Shown here piece by piece: positions 20,312-32,786 of a stretch of DNA of 64,000 nucleotides (within the stretch, counting starts at the first letter, position 1; the number at the start of each line of letters is the position of its first letter). Both the position numbers and the translations under genes were made by a program. The stretch comes from Halomonas sp. QHL1 (lineage in GTDB: Bacteria; Pseudomonadota; Gammaproteobacteria; Pseudomonadales; Halomonadaceae), in the NCBI RefSeq assembly GCF_001882345.1, contig NZ_MINL01000001.1, forward strand, positions 747,944-811,943, given 5' to 3'. A model generated the notes under the pieces. It saw nothing but the letters and a program-made list of their open reading frames with translations, did not search any database and had not been told where the DNA came from.

Positions 20312-20644
20312 ATGGCACAATGGATTTCAGCACTGCGAGCTGGTTCGCGCTGGTTATTGATGAAGATGATGATTGGCTGCGTAAGAGTCTATCAATATAC
20401 ACTCAGCCCCCTTTTAGGCCCGCGCTGCCGCTTCTGGCCGAGCTGTTCGTCTTACACGATCGAGGCGATTCAGGTACATGGGCCATTAAAAGGCGGCTGG
20501 ATGGCACTCAAACGGATCGTTAAGTGCCACCCAGGTAATCCTGGTGGTATGGATCCAGTGTCTGGTGGCCGCAGCGAACAGCTTTGCCGCGAGGATGATG
20601 AAAAGGCATCGTCGCCCTCTTGCTGTGATCATCACCCTCGCTAG
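20312..20644 (+). CDS. yidD: YidD-family membrane protein insertion factor with Cys/His tail
   Basis: A 110-aa protein with the YidD core: [37 protein letters not shown], then [17 protein letters not shown]. YidD is a small amphipathic inner-membrane-associated protein that helps YidC insert proteins, and is normally encoded between rnpA and yidC. Here it follows hisI by 2 bases in a zur operon, so it is probably a second copy. After the core comes an extra tail with one Cys, then SCCDHHP, rich in potential metal ligands. Note the conserved core Cys in PSC and KCHP. The family is secure; the link with zinc is inference. Confidence 0.88.
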   Translation: MAQWISALRAGSRWLLMKMMIGCVRVYQYTLSPLLGPRCRFWPSCSSYTIEAIQVHGPLKGGWMALKRIVKCHPGNPGGMDPVSGGRSEQLCREDDEKASSPSCCDHHPR

Positions 20645-20653
20645 CTTGTTTTG

Positions 20654-21070
20654 CTACTTCTGCTGCGCTACCGCGTAGATCTTCTCGAGCATGGCGTGCA
20701 GGCCATTGCTACGTGTAGGTGACAAGTGCTTGTCTAACCCTAAATCAGTCATAAAGTGCGGTTCGGTAGCACGGATTTCAGCGGCTGTGCGTTCACTATA
20801 AATACGCAGCAAGACGGCAATCAGTCCGGATACGATGGCTGCATCAGAGGTCGCTTTAAAAACCAGCTTATCGCCCTCCTCCTCATGGCGCATCCATACG
20901 TTTGACTGACAGCCCTGAATTTTAAACTCCTCGATCTTCCACTCTTCGGGAAAGTCAGGCAGCTGCTTACCCATATCGATAATGTACTGATAACGATCCA
21001 TCCAGTTATCGAATATCTCGAAATCTTCGATCAGCTCTTGCTGGGCCTGCTCGGCGCCGGAAGTGCTCAT
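20654..21070 (-). CDS. sufE: cysteine desulfuration protein SufE
   Basis: SufE takes sulfane sulfur from SufS and passes it on for Fe-S cluster assembly. The 138-aa protein has the active Cys54 in IQGCQSNVW, the N-terminal YQYIIDMGKQLPDFPEEWK and the C-terminal LGLDKHLSPTRSNGLHAML, all characteristic. No sufBCDS lies nearby. Its stop faces the end of yidD (convergent). It reads in the same direction as the recombinase upstream, 66 bases away, and as nfuA beyond the recombinase/KfrA pair. Confidence 0.94.
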   Translation of the reverse strand: MSTSGAEQAQQELIEDFEIFDNWMDRYQYIIDMGKQLPDFPEEWKIEEFKIQGCQSNVWMRHEEEGDKLVFKATSDAAIVSGLIAVLLRIYSERTAAEIRATEPHFMTDLGLDKHLSPTRSNGLHAMLEKIYAVAQQK

Positions 21071-21136
21071 GCTATTTCCTTCTCTATTGGAATTGGCGAC
21101 TGATATTTTGAGTCATAGGGATACTCATTGGGGCCA

Positions 21137-22300
21137 TTATAACGGCTCGAAGGAGTCTTGAGGGAGGTTGTGTCCTGAAACAGTCAATCGATGGCGCTGC
21201 TGCTCGCGATGCCACTCATTATCTTCGGTATGGAGATAGCGTGAGGTGGTATCGAGGCGCGCGTGACGGGCACTTTCGGCCAGATGGCGCAAGCTAATGC
21301 CCGATTGAGCTTGGTGGGTAATCGATGTGTGCCGTAACCAGTGCGGCGTTGCTTGGTTAAGTGCGGCAATATGTTCAGGTGCGCCGCCATTATCTTCAAG
21401 TGCTTGCGCAGCCTGCTGAAATGTAGTCCGAATAAGCCGATAAAGCTGGTTATGCCCCAGGCCGCGCTGGCCATCCAGGGCGCGAAGCAACGGTGTCTCT
21501 GCGTCCAGCTGGCTGGGACTATCAGACAGGCCCAGTGTTTGGCGCCACCGCTGCAGGCAAGTCAGCATATCCTCGGGCAGCGGAATTCTTGCCATTTTGC
21601 TGCCCTTGCCCACCACATGCCACCACCAGCGCCCTTCGCTGCGCTGGAAATCGCCCATACGCGCATCCGCCATTTCGCTAATACGTGGCGCAAGCAGATA
21701 GGAAAAGCCAAAGATAAAGCGCCGCCGGGCATGTTCAAAATGAGCGCGATCGCCCTCCCCAGCTTCTAACGGTTTATTCAACCACTCCCACAGCCATGCC
21801 CATAGATCGCCCTCAAGATAGCGCTCAATTCGCGGCGTTTGATTATTCAGGCGGCGGGATTTATCGCGCATTAAGCGGAACGGGTTGTGGTTAACCCACC
21901 CCGCTTCTACCAACCACGCGAACAGACCTTGCAGTATCACCAAGCTTTGACGCCGGCTGGCGGGCGATAACACGCCGCGAAATGGCCGCCACGCCGGGTG
22001 CGCACGGGGCTTGGAGGGCCCAACCCACTGCTCACTAGGCTGTGGGTCAGCAAGAAAGGCTTCAAAGCGGCGCAGCGTTTCGCGATTTATATTGTCAAGC
22101 GTGAGCCCTTGGCTAGCCAGCCAGAGCAGTAGCCGCTCCGCCTCTCGACGGTACGTTTTCCAGGTTTGCGGGCTGTCCACGTACTCCTCAAGCCATGCGG
22201 ATACTGCCTGGGCATCGTTTTGGGCGCTAATACGCCCTCCATTGGGCGTCTCTTTTAGCGTCAATAGTTGGCTGGTGGGTGTAATAACTTCGTTCGCCAT
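21137..22300 (-). CDS. tyrosine-type site-specific recombinase
   Basis: A 387-aa tyrosine recombinase. The N-terminal SAM-like core-binding domain spans about residues 30-140 (DSPQTWKTYRREAERLLLWL). The catalytic set is complete: Arg206 in APRISEMAD, Lys232 in GKGSKMARIPLP, His320 and Arg323 in HWLRHTS, His346 and nucleophile Tyr355 in HARLDTTSRYLH. It is longer than XerC/XerD and lies alone, without excisionase or phage genes. It is transcribed divergently from a KfrA-like gene with two perfect inverted repeats between them, suggesting a stable functional pair rather than a prophage integrase. Target site unknown. Confidence 0.88.
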   Translation of the reverse strand: MANEVITPTSQLLTLKETPNGGRISAQNDAQAVSAWLEEYVDSPQTWKTYRREAERLLLWLASQGLTLDNINRETLRRFEAFLADPQPSEQWVGPSKPRAHPAWRPFRGVLSPASRRQSLVILQGLFAWLVEAGWVNHNPFRLMRDKSRRLNNQTPRIERYLEGDLWAWLWEWLNKPLEAGEGDRAHFEHARRRFIFGFSYLLAPRISEMADARMGDFQRSEGRWWWHVVGKGSKMARIPLPEDMLTCLQRWRQTLGLSDSPSQLDAETPLLRALDGQRGLGHNQLYRLIRTTFQQAAQALEDNGGAPEHIAALNQATPHWLRHTSITHQAQSGISLRHLAESARHARLDTTSRYLHTEDNEWHREQQRHRLTVSGHNLPQDSFEPL

Positions 22301-22366
22301 GCCCGTAGCTACTCTCTTTTAAAGGCCTTTTATATCCAATGGCCTGAAGTGTGCCTCTGTAGTCGT

Positions 22367-22402
22367 ATAAATTCAAGATAAGACGGGTAATCTTGAATTT
22401 AT
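22367..22402. repeat. 36-bp inverted repeat between recombinase and kfrA-like gene
   Basis: Perfect 13-bp arms, 22367-22379 (ATAAATTCAAGAT) and 22390-22402 (ATCTTGAATTTAT), around a 10-base spacer AAGACGGGTA. Not followed by a T run, so not a terminator. Its size resembles a recombinase core site or a repressor operator. Confidence 0.75.
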
Positions 22403-22422
22403 GCCTATTATCATAAATAAAA

Positions 22423-22444
22423 TTACGTATTACATAATACGTAA
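22423..22444. repeat. 22-bp near-perfect palindrome upstream of kfrA-like gene
   Basis: Arms TTACGTATTA and TAATACGTAA with a 2-base centre CA, 67 bases before the kfrA-like ATG. KfrA proteins bind palindromes in their own promoters, so this is the best candidate operator. Confidence 0.7.
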
Positions 22445-22511
22445 ATATTGCCTTTTGCCCGGTAAATCCCGACAATGGCGGTCACAAAAGCTCTCAAGGA
22501 AGGATCATTTC

Positions 22512-23552
22512 ATGGCCCGCAACGGCATACAGTACAGCGATGTTCAACAAGCCATTGATGCCCTGCTGGCCCGTGGCGATACACCTAGCGTGCAGCGTAT
22601 TCGCGATGTGCTGGGCACCGGCAGCTTCACGACGATTAGTGATCACTTTCGCTTGTGGCGCAGCGAGCGAGAGCTGAATCGCGACGTGCCCCCGCCCAAG
22701 GGTGTACCGGAAGTCGTGGTGACCATGGCCAGCGAGCTATGGCGTGAGGCCCAGGAAGTGGCGAATCAAACGCTGCTTCACTACCGCGAAGATGCCGACC
22801 GCCAAGTGGCGGATGCCCAGCAGCTCGCAGAGGATGCTAGACAGCAGGCGGCTAACGCCGAGCAGCGTGAAAGCGCCCTCGGAGAGCACTTGCGTCATAT
22901 GGAGCAGCGCATGGAGGCGTTGAACCGGGAATTAGCCGCCAGCCAAACCAGCGAACATCACTGGCATCAACAAGCCGAAGCGTCGCAGGAGGAAGTCATT
23001 CAACTTAAGCATGCGCAACAGCAGCTAGAGAACCAGGCAGGCGCGCAGCGCGATGCGCATAGCCAAGCCATTAAGGAGCAGCAGGTAGCGTGGGAGCAGC
23101 GCCTAGCACAAGAGGAGCAGCGCCATGAGGCGGCTGAAGGAAGACTGATGGCGATGCTGGATAACGCTCAGCAGGCGCGCGCCCAGGAAGAGAAGAGTTA
23201 CCAAAAACGTTTGCAGCAGTCAGAGCAGCGCATTGAGTCATTGAGCCAGGAGCTAAAAACAAAGCAGCAGGCTATGCATCAACTTCAGCTAGAAGCCAGC
23301 GAACGCGAGCAACAGATTAGCGAGCAGAAGCAGACAATGGCAGCATTGGAAAAGCAGGAGAAAACGCTGACCAAGCAGCTAAATGAGGCTAAAGCCGCGC
23401 TAAACAGCCAAGCCCAGCAGCATGATGAGCGCGAAGCTGCGCTACAAAAAGCGTGGCAAGAGAAACTTTGGAGCCGCATGGAAGCGCTGCAAACACAGCT
23501 TACGGCGCTCCCCGATGCGCTTTCAAAACAGAGCAGTGAGCCAGGCCAGTAA
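22512..23552 (+). CDS. KfrA-like DNA-binding coiled-coil protein
   Basis: A 346-aa protein. Residues 1-110 match the KfrA N-terminal DNA-binding domain (YSDVQQAIDALLARGDTPSVQRIRDVLGTGSFTTISDHFRLWR). Residues from about 115 to the end are one very long Gln/Glu/Ala coiled coil, as in plasmid KfrA, where the rod self-associates. The ATG at 22512 follows an AGGAAGGA site and begins with the domain; an earlier in-frame ATG inside the 36-bp repeat would add 37 non-matching residues. KfrA homologues aid plasmid stability and autorepress; this one is on a chromosome beside a divergent tyrosine recombinase. Confidence 0.85.
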   Translation: MARNGIQYSDVQQAIDALLARGDTPSVQRIRDVLGTGSFTTISDHFRLWRSERELNRDVPPPKGVPEVVVTMASELWREAQEVANQTLLHYREDADRQVADAQQLAEDARQQAANAEQRESALGEHLRHMEQRMEALNRELAASQTSEHHWHQQAEASQEEVIQLKHAQQQLENQAGAQRDAHSQAIKEQQVAWEQRLAQEEQRHEAAEGRLMAMLDNAQQARAQEEKSYQKRLQQSEQRIESLSQELKTKQQAMHQLQLEASEREQQISEQKQTMAALEKQEKTLTKQLNEAKAALNSQAQQHDEREAALQKAWQEKLWSRMEALQTQLTALPDALSKQSSEPGQ

Positions 23553-23569
23553 TCAAACTAAAGACGTAA

Positions 23570-23599
23570 AAAAGCCCAGCGTTTCAAGGCTGGGCTTTT
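23570..23599. terminator. bidirectional terminator between kfrA-like gene and nfuA
   Basis: AAAAGCCCAGC pairs with GCTGGGCTTTT across an 8-base loop; the A run on the left and T run on the right allow it to stop transcription from both convergent genes. Confidence 0.9.
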
Positions 23600-23616
23600 G
23601 ACCGTGTACCGTAAAT

Positions 23617-24240
23617 TTAGCGGTAGTAGGCGTTGGTGGTATCACTATGATCAGTAACGTCGCGAATACCGGCAAGCTCCGGAATGCGCTCCATCAGGGT
23701 TTTTTCAACGCCATCTTTCAGGGTTAAATCAACCGCTGCACAGCCCTGGCAGCCACCGCCAAAGGCGAGGACGGCGTACTGCTGCTCGGTCAGTTCAACC
23801 AACTTTATTTCGCCGCCGTGAGCAGCAAGCCCGGGATTGATCTCGCTGTAAAGCACGTAATTAATACGGTCTTCAAGGGGACTATCCGCATTTACCTTGG
23901 GCATCTTGGCGTTGGGTGCTTTGATCGTCAGCTGACCACCCATCCGGTCCGCGTTGAAATCCACCACTGCCTCTTCCAAAAAGGCCAAGCTGTTTTTATC
24001 GAGAAAAACGTTAATTTTCTCGAGCTCCAGCGTGACATCGGTAGGCTCTTCTTCGCCGGGACGGCAGTAAGCTAGGCAAGTTTCCGCGTAGGGTGTGCCC
24101 GGCTGAGTAATGAAAATGCGTACCGCAATACCTTCGACGTTCTGCTTTTCCAGCAGTTCTGCCAAGTATTCCTGCGCACTGTCTGTGATATCAATACCTT
24201 GGGTATCGATTTTAGTATCTGCTTCGCTAGTCGTGGTCAT
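23617..24240 (-). CDS. nfuA: Fe-S biogenesis protein NfuA
   Basis: NfuA carries a 4Fe-4S cluster and delivers it to apoproteins, especially under oxidative stress or iron limitation. The 207-aa protein has an A-type-carrier-like N-terminal domain and the C-terminal Nfu domain with [17 protein letters not shown], whose CxxC binds the cluster. I use the ATG at 24240 (MTTTSEAD), preceded by GGAGGA; a start at 24282 would add 14 residues of unrelated sequence. It is divergent from metH, and the recombinase/KfrA pair separates it from sufE. Confidence 0.94.
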   Translation of the reverse strand: MTTTSEADTKIDTQGIDITDSAQEYLAELLEKQNVEGIAVRIFITQPGTPYAETCLAYCRPGEEEPTDVTLELEKINVFLDKNSLAFLEEAVVDFNADRMGGQLTIKAPNAKMPKVNADSPLEDRINYVLYSEINPGLAAHGGEIKLVELTEQQYAVLAFGGGCQGCAAVDLTLKDGVEKTLMERIPELAGIRDVTDHSDTTNAYYR

Positions 24241-24263
24241 GAGGGCTGTCTTCCTCCCGTGGT

Positions 24264-24278
24264 AGTGGCGGCGCCACT
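24264..24278. promoter_or_regulatory. 15-bp palindrome upstream of nfuA
   Basis: AGTGGC and GCCACT around GGC, 24 bases before the nfuA start. It could be an operator or a leader hairpin; I cannot assign a regulator. The rest of the nfuA-metH gap shows no clear riboswitch. Confidence 0.35.
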
Positions 24279-24532
24279 TCACATGTCATTTGTGTCTATG
24301 GTAAGCAAAACAGCGCGCTGACACAATCCCGACTGTTTTAGTAGGCTATTTAAGTGTTGCGTCTCAAGATCGCGTATTGATTGTCTTTACTTATGCAACG
24401 TATAGCACTCCCTAGGGGCGCCTTTTGCACTCCCTTTTGTTATCATTATGCGCCTTATAACGACAGATGCTGCTTTTCCGACGATAACAACATCCCCTTT
24501 GACGACTGTGACGCTGGAGAACTCCCCCTGCC

Positions 24533-28228
<3,696 letters not shown>

Positions 28229-28231
28229 TTA

Positions 28232-29557
28232 ATGCTGTTTGTCGCTCGCCGTCACGGCAAGGTAATTCGCCTTGCCTTACCCATCATGCTGGGCATGCTG
28301 TCGCAGAGCATGCTCAACTTGATCGATGCCGCGCTGGTGGGGCATTTGGGCGAGGTAGCGCTGGCGGGTGTAGGCGTGGGCGGTTACGCGATGTTTATGC
28401 TCAGCGCTATTGTGTTTGGGCTCTCTTCCAGCGTGCAGTCACAAACCGCCCAGCGCTTGGGCGCTGCCCACACGGACATCGCCCATCCGCTTAACTCGGG
28501 GCTGGTGATTGGGCTTGCGGTTGCCCTTCCGCTGTCGCTCTGGGCTTGGTGGCAAGCACCGCTGCTGATTGGTTTGATTAGCCAAACCGCCGACGTTCAA
28601 AGCGTCGCCGTCGACTATTTCCGTTGGCGGGTGGTGTCACTGATGGCCATTGCGCTAACGCTGTGCTTTCGTGGCTACTGGAACGGTCGCCAGCAAACGC
28701 ATCTCTACTTGCGTATCATCGTGGCGGTTCACTTGATTAATGTGGCCGTCAGCGCGGGTTTGATCTATGGATTTGCCGGACTACCCAAAATGGGCGCGAG
28801 CGGCGCGGGGGCTGGTACTACACTATCGCTGTTTATTGGCTTGATTGTATGGTGCTGGGTGAGCACAAAAAGTCTTTCTATAGCGCATTTTTTGAAACAT
28901 CTGCCACGCATAGCCACTCTGCGCACTACCCTGTTACTTGCCGCCCCTCACTCTTTACAGCAGTTTTTATTTGCAGCGGGTTATGCGGTACTCATTTGGT
29001 TACTTAGTCAACTAGGCACCGCCAGTGTCGCAGTTGGCCATGTGTTGATTAATCTGTCACTACTACTGATTTTGCCTGGGGTGGGCATCGGCGTAGCTGC
29101 GATGAGCTTAGTGGGTGAAGCATTAGGTCGGGATGCGCAGCACGAAGCCCACCGCTGGGGACTGGATGCGCTGCGGGTCGCTTGGCTGCTACTGCTTGTG
29201 CTGGCGCTGCCTATGCTAGTGATACCTGAACAGGTACTTGGGATTTTTTTTAGCAGCGGAGAGCTAGTCGAGCTGGGAAAACTCCCTCTGCAGCTTACCG
29301 GCGTGATGATTGTGCTGGATGCCGCAGCTCTAGTGCTCGCGCAGGCCTTAATGGGTGCGGGCGCGCAACGTACAGTAATGATGCTGACCCTAGGGATGCA
29401 GTGGTTGCTTTTTTTACCCCTGGCTTGGTGGGTAGGGATTGGTTTAGACCAGGGCTTATTAGGTATCTGGCTTATGCAACTGCTTTATCGATTGATAAAT
29501 TCGGCTGGATTTTTATGGGTATGGCAGCGCCGCCGGTGGCTGGCCCCGGCTTTCTGA
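28232..29557 (+). CDS. MATE-family multidrug/toxin efflux protein
   Basis: A 441-aa membrane protein with about 12 hydrophobic helices in two halves. The first opens with IRLALPIMLGMLSQSMLNLIDAALVGHLGEVALAGVGVGG, the MATE N-lobe signature; the second repeats the pattern from about residue 230 (LLLAAPHSLQQFLFAAGYAVLIWLLSQLG). It should exchange Na+ or H+ for cationic drugs or metabolites. It starts 3 bases after metH with no separate ribosome site of note, so it is translated from the metH message; the reason for the pairing is not evident. DinF-like or NorM-like placement is uncertain. Confidence 0.88.
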   Translation: MLFVARRHGKVIRLALPIMLGMLSQSMLNLIDAALVGHLGEVALAGVGVGGYAMFMLSAIVFGLSSSVQSQTAQRLGAAHTDIAHPLNSGLVIGLAVALPLSLWAWWQAPLLIGLISQTADVQSVAVDYFRWRVVSLMAIALTLCFRGYWNGRQQTHLYLRIIVAVHLINVAVSAGLIYGFAGLPKMGASGAGAGTTLSLFIGLIVWCWVSTKSLSIAHFLKHLPRIATLRTTLLLAAPHSLQQFLFAAGYAVLIWLLSQLGTASVAVGHVLINLSLLLILPGVGIGVAAMSLVGEALGRDAQHEAHRWGLDALRVAWLLLLVLALPMLVIPEQVLGIFFSSGELVELGKLPLQLTGVMIVLDAAALVLAQALMGAGAQRTVMMLTLGMQWLLFLPLAWWVGIGLDQGLLGIWLMQLLYRLINSAGFLWVWQRRRWLAPAF

Positions 29558-29712
29558 CCAACTGCCTAGCCCATAGCTGTGTTCTAAATAGCTTTTAGAG
29601 ATAAAAAGATAATTATATATTCTTTTGTAGAATATGACGCCCGCGTTAAGGTGACGCTACATTAACGTCCGTCTCAACGTGACCATTTCGCTTTTTAGCA
29701 GGATCGTGCCAC

Positions 29713-31365
29713 ATGTACCGTTATGATATTCACGACCAAACCCTGGTTGATGAGCGTGTCGCTCAGTTTCGCGACCAAATGGAACGCTACCGCGCCGGGC
29801 GTTTGGGAGAAGAAGAGTTCCGCCCCTTACGTTTGCAGAACGGCCTCTATATTCAACGCCATGCGCCCATGCTGCGTATTGCGATTCCTTACGGCATGCT
29901 GGCGGGTAACCAGCTGCGTGCCCTGGCTGAGATTACCCGCCGCTACGACCGCGGCTACGGCCACTTTACTACCCGGCAAAATTTGCAGCTGAACTGGCCT
30001 GCTCTTGAAGACGTGCCGGATATTTTGGCAGATCTCGCCAAAGTACAGATGCACGCGATTCAAACCAGTGGTAACTGCATTCGTAACACCACCAGCGACC
30101 AGTTTGCTGGCATCGCCAACGATGAAGTGGAAGACCCACGCCCCTGGTGCGAATTAATCCGCCAGTGGTCGACTCTGCACCCAGAATTCGCCTATTTGCC
30201 GCGTAAGTTTAAAATCGCGGTTAGCGGTGCGGCCCAAGACCGTGCAGCTATCCAAGTACACGATATTGGCCTGCGCCTATGGCACAACGCCGACGGCGAG
30301 CTACGGGTTAAAGTGTTAGCCGGTGGTGGCCTGGGCCGTACCCCGATGATTGCGGACGTGGTACGCGAAGACTTGCCCTGGCAACATCTGCTCACCTACC
30401 TGGAAGCCTGTGTCCGGGTTTACAATCAGTTTGGCCGGCGGGATAACAAGTTCAAGGCGCGGATTAAAATCCTTGTTAAAGCCCTGGGCATTGAGGAATT
30501 CCGTCGCCGGGTGGATGAAGAGTGGGCACACTTGAAAGACGGCCCGCAAACGCTTAACCAAGCAGCCGTCGATGCAGCCAAAGTTCACTTCCCCGAGCCT
30601 GATCGCCGTCCGGTTGCAGAGAACGCCAACGAAGATTTTGATCGTTTACGCGCTGAAAATCGCAGCTTTGCGCGTTTTGTTACCAACAATGTGACCGATC
30701 ACAGAGTGCCTGGCTACAAGGCCGTAACGCTGTCGCTGAAACGCCGTGAGCACGCCCCTGGAGATGTCACCGCTGACCAAATGGAAGCCGTCGCTGATTT
30801 AGCCGATCGCTACAGCTTTGGTGAAGTGCGCGTCACCCACGAACAGAACCTAGTGCTTTCTGACGTACCGGTCGATGATCTGGAAGCGCTATGGAAAGAG
30901 CTTGAGGCTTTGGGTATGGCGAACCCCACCGTGGGCACGCTCAACGACATTATCTGCTGCCCTGGCGGCGACTACTGCAGCTTAGCCAATGCGGTCTCTA
31001 TTCCCATCGCACAGGCACTGCAGGAACGCTTTGAAGATCTTGATTTCTTGTATGATCTCGGCCCGCTGGATCTGAATATCTCCGGCTGCATGAACGCCTG
31101 TGGCCACCACCATGTTGGCCATATCGGCATCCTGGGCGTGGATAAAAAAGGCGAAGAGTTCTATCAGATATCGATTGGCGGCAACTCCACCGACGATGCC
31201 TCTCTGGGCAAAATTCTGGGCCCGTCCTTTTTCCGCTCCGACGTGCCGGACGTGGTTGAAAAAGTATTGGAAGTCTATGTGTCGCAGCGTCATGAGGACG
31301 AACGCTTTTTGGATACTTACCGCCGTATTGGCTTAAAACCCTTTAAGGAGCGTGTCTATGCCTAA
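29713..31365 (+). CDS. cysI: sulfite reductase hemoprotein subunit
   Basis: It reduces sulfite to sulfide in assimilation using sirohaem and a 4Fe-4S cluster. The 550-aa protein has the two nitrite/sulfite reductase half-domains; the first contains TRQNLQLNWP and QTSGNCIRNTTSDQFAG. The cluster cysteines lie in CCPGGDYCSLA (near residue 416) and SGCMNACGHHHVG (near residue 458). The form without CysJ-like fusion and followed by a DUF934 gene is that of Pseudomonas-type CysI, which probably takes electrons from ferredoxin or a separate reductase rather than CysJ. Confidence 0.92.
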   Translation: MYRYDIHDQTLVDERVAQFRDQMERYRAGRLGEEEFRPLRLQNGLYIQRHAPMLRIAIPYGMLAGNQLRALAEITRRYDRGYGHFTTRQNLQLNWPALEDVPDILADLAKVQMHAIQTSGNCIRNTTSDQFAGIANDEVEDPRPWCELIRQWSTLHPEFAYLPRKFKIAVSGAAQDRAAIQVHDIGLRLWHNADGELRVKVLAGGGLGRTPMIADVVREDLPWQHLLTYLEACVRVYNQFGRRDNKFKARIKILVKALGIEEFRRRVDEEWAHLKDGPQTLNQAAVDAAKVHFPEPDRRPVAENANEDFDRLRAENRSFARFVTNNVTDHRVPGYKAVTLSLKRREHAPGDVTADQMEAVADLADRYSFGEVRVTHEQNLVLSDVPVDDLEALWKELEALGMANPTVGTLNDIICCPGGDYCSLANAVSIPIAQALQERFEDLDFLYDLGPLDLNISGCMNACGHHHVGHIGILGVDKKGEEFYQISIGGNSTDDASLGKILGPSFFRSDVPDVVEKVLEVYVSQRHEDERFLDTYRRIGLKPFKERVYA

Positions 31366-31906
31366 TAAAGCTGATGAGACGCAAGCTGAAGCGGTTGAAC
31401 AGGCGCCGGTTCATGTCGATCATTTGATTGTCAATGGCGAGCTTGCGGCACAGAACGCTTGGTGCGTCTCCTACGATGAAGACGCGCTACCGGAGCAGCG
31501 TCCGGCGTTTGTGCCGCTAGCGTTGTGGCAGGCCAATCAGCAAGACGCTGAGCTGGCGCCGCTTCTGACCAGCGATACTGCGCTTAATACAGAGCTTGCA
31601 GCGGAAGTAAGCAAAGCGACGGCGATTGCCGTCGACTTCCCCGCCTTTACCGATGGCCGTGGCTACACCATCGCCCGTCTGCTACGCGAACGCTACGGCT
31701 ATAGCGGCGAAGTGCGCGCGGTGGGTGACGTGCTTGTAGATCAGTTAGAGTATATGCGCCGCTGTGGTTTTACCGCTATGGCGCTGCGCGATGACCAGCA
31801 TCCTGAGGATGCCCTACGCGCACTAAGCTTTATCAGCGTTCGCTATCAACCCGATGTTGAAGAGCGTCAGGCGCTGTTTGAACGCCGCTTAGGTGCAAAT
31901 AAGTAG
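31358..31906 (+). CDS. DUF934 protein, CysI partner
   Basis: A 182-aa protein of the DUF934 family, habitually encoded after cysI in gammaproteobacteria and needed there for sulfite reduction by an unknown mechanism. Visible motifs are AIAVDFPAFTDGRGYTIARLLRERYGYSGEVRAVGDVLVDQLEYMRRCGFTA and the late SVRYQPDVEERQALFERR. The ATG at 31358 lies 7 bases after AAGGAG and overlaps the end of cysI by 8 bases; a GTG at 31352 is too close to the ribosome site. No membrane segment. Confidence 0.9.
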   Translation: MPNKADETQAEAVEQAPVHVDHLIVNGELAAQNAWCVSYDEDALPEQRPAFVPLALWQANQQDAELAPLLTSDTALNTELAAEVSKATAIAVDFPAFTDGRGYTIARLLRERYGYSGEVRAVGDVLVDQLEYMRRCGFTAMALRDDQHPEDALRALSFISVRYQPDVEERQALFERRLGANK

Positions 31907-31932
31907 ACACAGAGCGTGAATCTTATAAGCAC

Positions 31933-31958
31933 AATAGGGCAGCTTCAGCTGCTCTATT
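31933..31958 (+). terminator. terminator-like hairpin after the cysI unit
   Basis: AATAGGGCAGCT pairs with AGCTGCTCTATT (one G-U pair) with a 2-base loop, 27 bases after the DUF934 stop, followed by TATTTG. The U tract is short, so it may also serve the convergent smr gene. Confidence 0.65.
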
Positions 31959-31987
31959 TATTTGTGAATAGCTGGAGTTTTAAACCA

Positions 31988-32578
31988 TTAACCCCGCCTT
32001 TTCTGCTGGCGCTCGCGGTTATTGGCTTTGGCACGATCGCTTTTGCGAAGCATCACCCAGGTAGCACCTAACCCACCTTCCGATGGCTGTGCGGAGACGT
32101 ACGCCTGCACTTCCTCAAACTGGCTGAGCCACTTGGCAAGGTACGAACGCAGTACGTTCGTAGGGCTATCAATCTCACGCCCGCGGCCGTGCACGATCAT
32201 TACGGAGCGTAAATCGTGGGCATAGGCTTCTTGAATAAAAGGGAACAACATGCGGCGGCACTCAGTTAATGGGCGCCTAAGCAAGTGGAGCTGCGCTTGA
32301 ACGCTATAGCCACCGTGCTTTAATTTATCGACAACGCCCTGCTGAATGCCCTCGCGGCGATACTCCATGGGATCAAAGGGGGGCAGCAGATCGACAAAGT
32401 CGTCGGATAGAAAGTTGCGCGCGCCCATCTCTTCCTCTGCCCACTCCCGCCGAGCCAATTGGGATTCAGAGGGGCTTTTGCGATTAGCGCCTGGGTCAGC
32501 ACGATTTCTCGGTGGCAGCGGTTTCACATCACCTACGAGAGCACGAAAATCCATCTCATCACGAAGTGGCTGATTCAT
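31988..32578 (-). CDS. smrA: Smr-domain protein, SmrA-type
   Basis: A 196-aa protein with an N-terminal disordered linker and a C-terminal Smr domain (about residues 95-185): HGGYSVQAQLHLLRRPLTECRRMLFPFI, then VMIVHGRGREIDSPTNVLRSYLAKWL, the HGRG loop being the Smr signature. Smr proteins without MutS are nucleases or RNA-binding factors; bacterial SmrB acts on collided ribosomes, while SmrA's substrate is unclear. The N-terminal length favours SmrA (YdaL-like) over SmrB. Basic tail at the end. Confidence 0.85.
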   Translation of the reverse strand: MNQPLRDEMDFRALVGDVKPLPPRNRADPGANRKSPSESQLARREWAEEEMGARNFLSDDFVDLLPPFDPMEYRREGIQQGVVDKLKHGGYSVQAQLHLLRRPLTECRRMLFPFIQEAYAHDLRSVMIVHGRGREIDSPTNVLRSYLAKWLSQFEEVQAYVSAQPSEGGLGATWVMLRKSDRAKANNRERQQKRRG

Positions 32579-32786
32579 TGCAGGCTCCTACGGCAGGGTG
32601 TAATGAGCACCTATTTTACATACATACTTTACACACATAGCCTAGCAAACCCGTGTAGTTTGCTTAAGCTGATTCTGTAAGTCGATAACATAGAACTTGT
32701 CATCGCCTCCTTGGCGCGACAAGCTAAGCATCAGTTTATTATCGCCCCTGTTCACTTTTTTACCGTACATTGCGAGGCGCCCTGGT

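Noticed and set aside
20269-20523. 84-codon frame overlapping hisI end and yidD
   Set aside because: It is out of frame with yidD, whose reading frame carries the full family signature.
24241-24532. Possible cobalamin, SAM or SAH riboswitch upstream of metH
   Set aside because: I searched by eye for the B12 box and the SAH/SAM core words and found none; only a short palindrome near nfuA is present.
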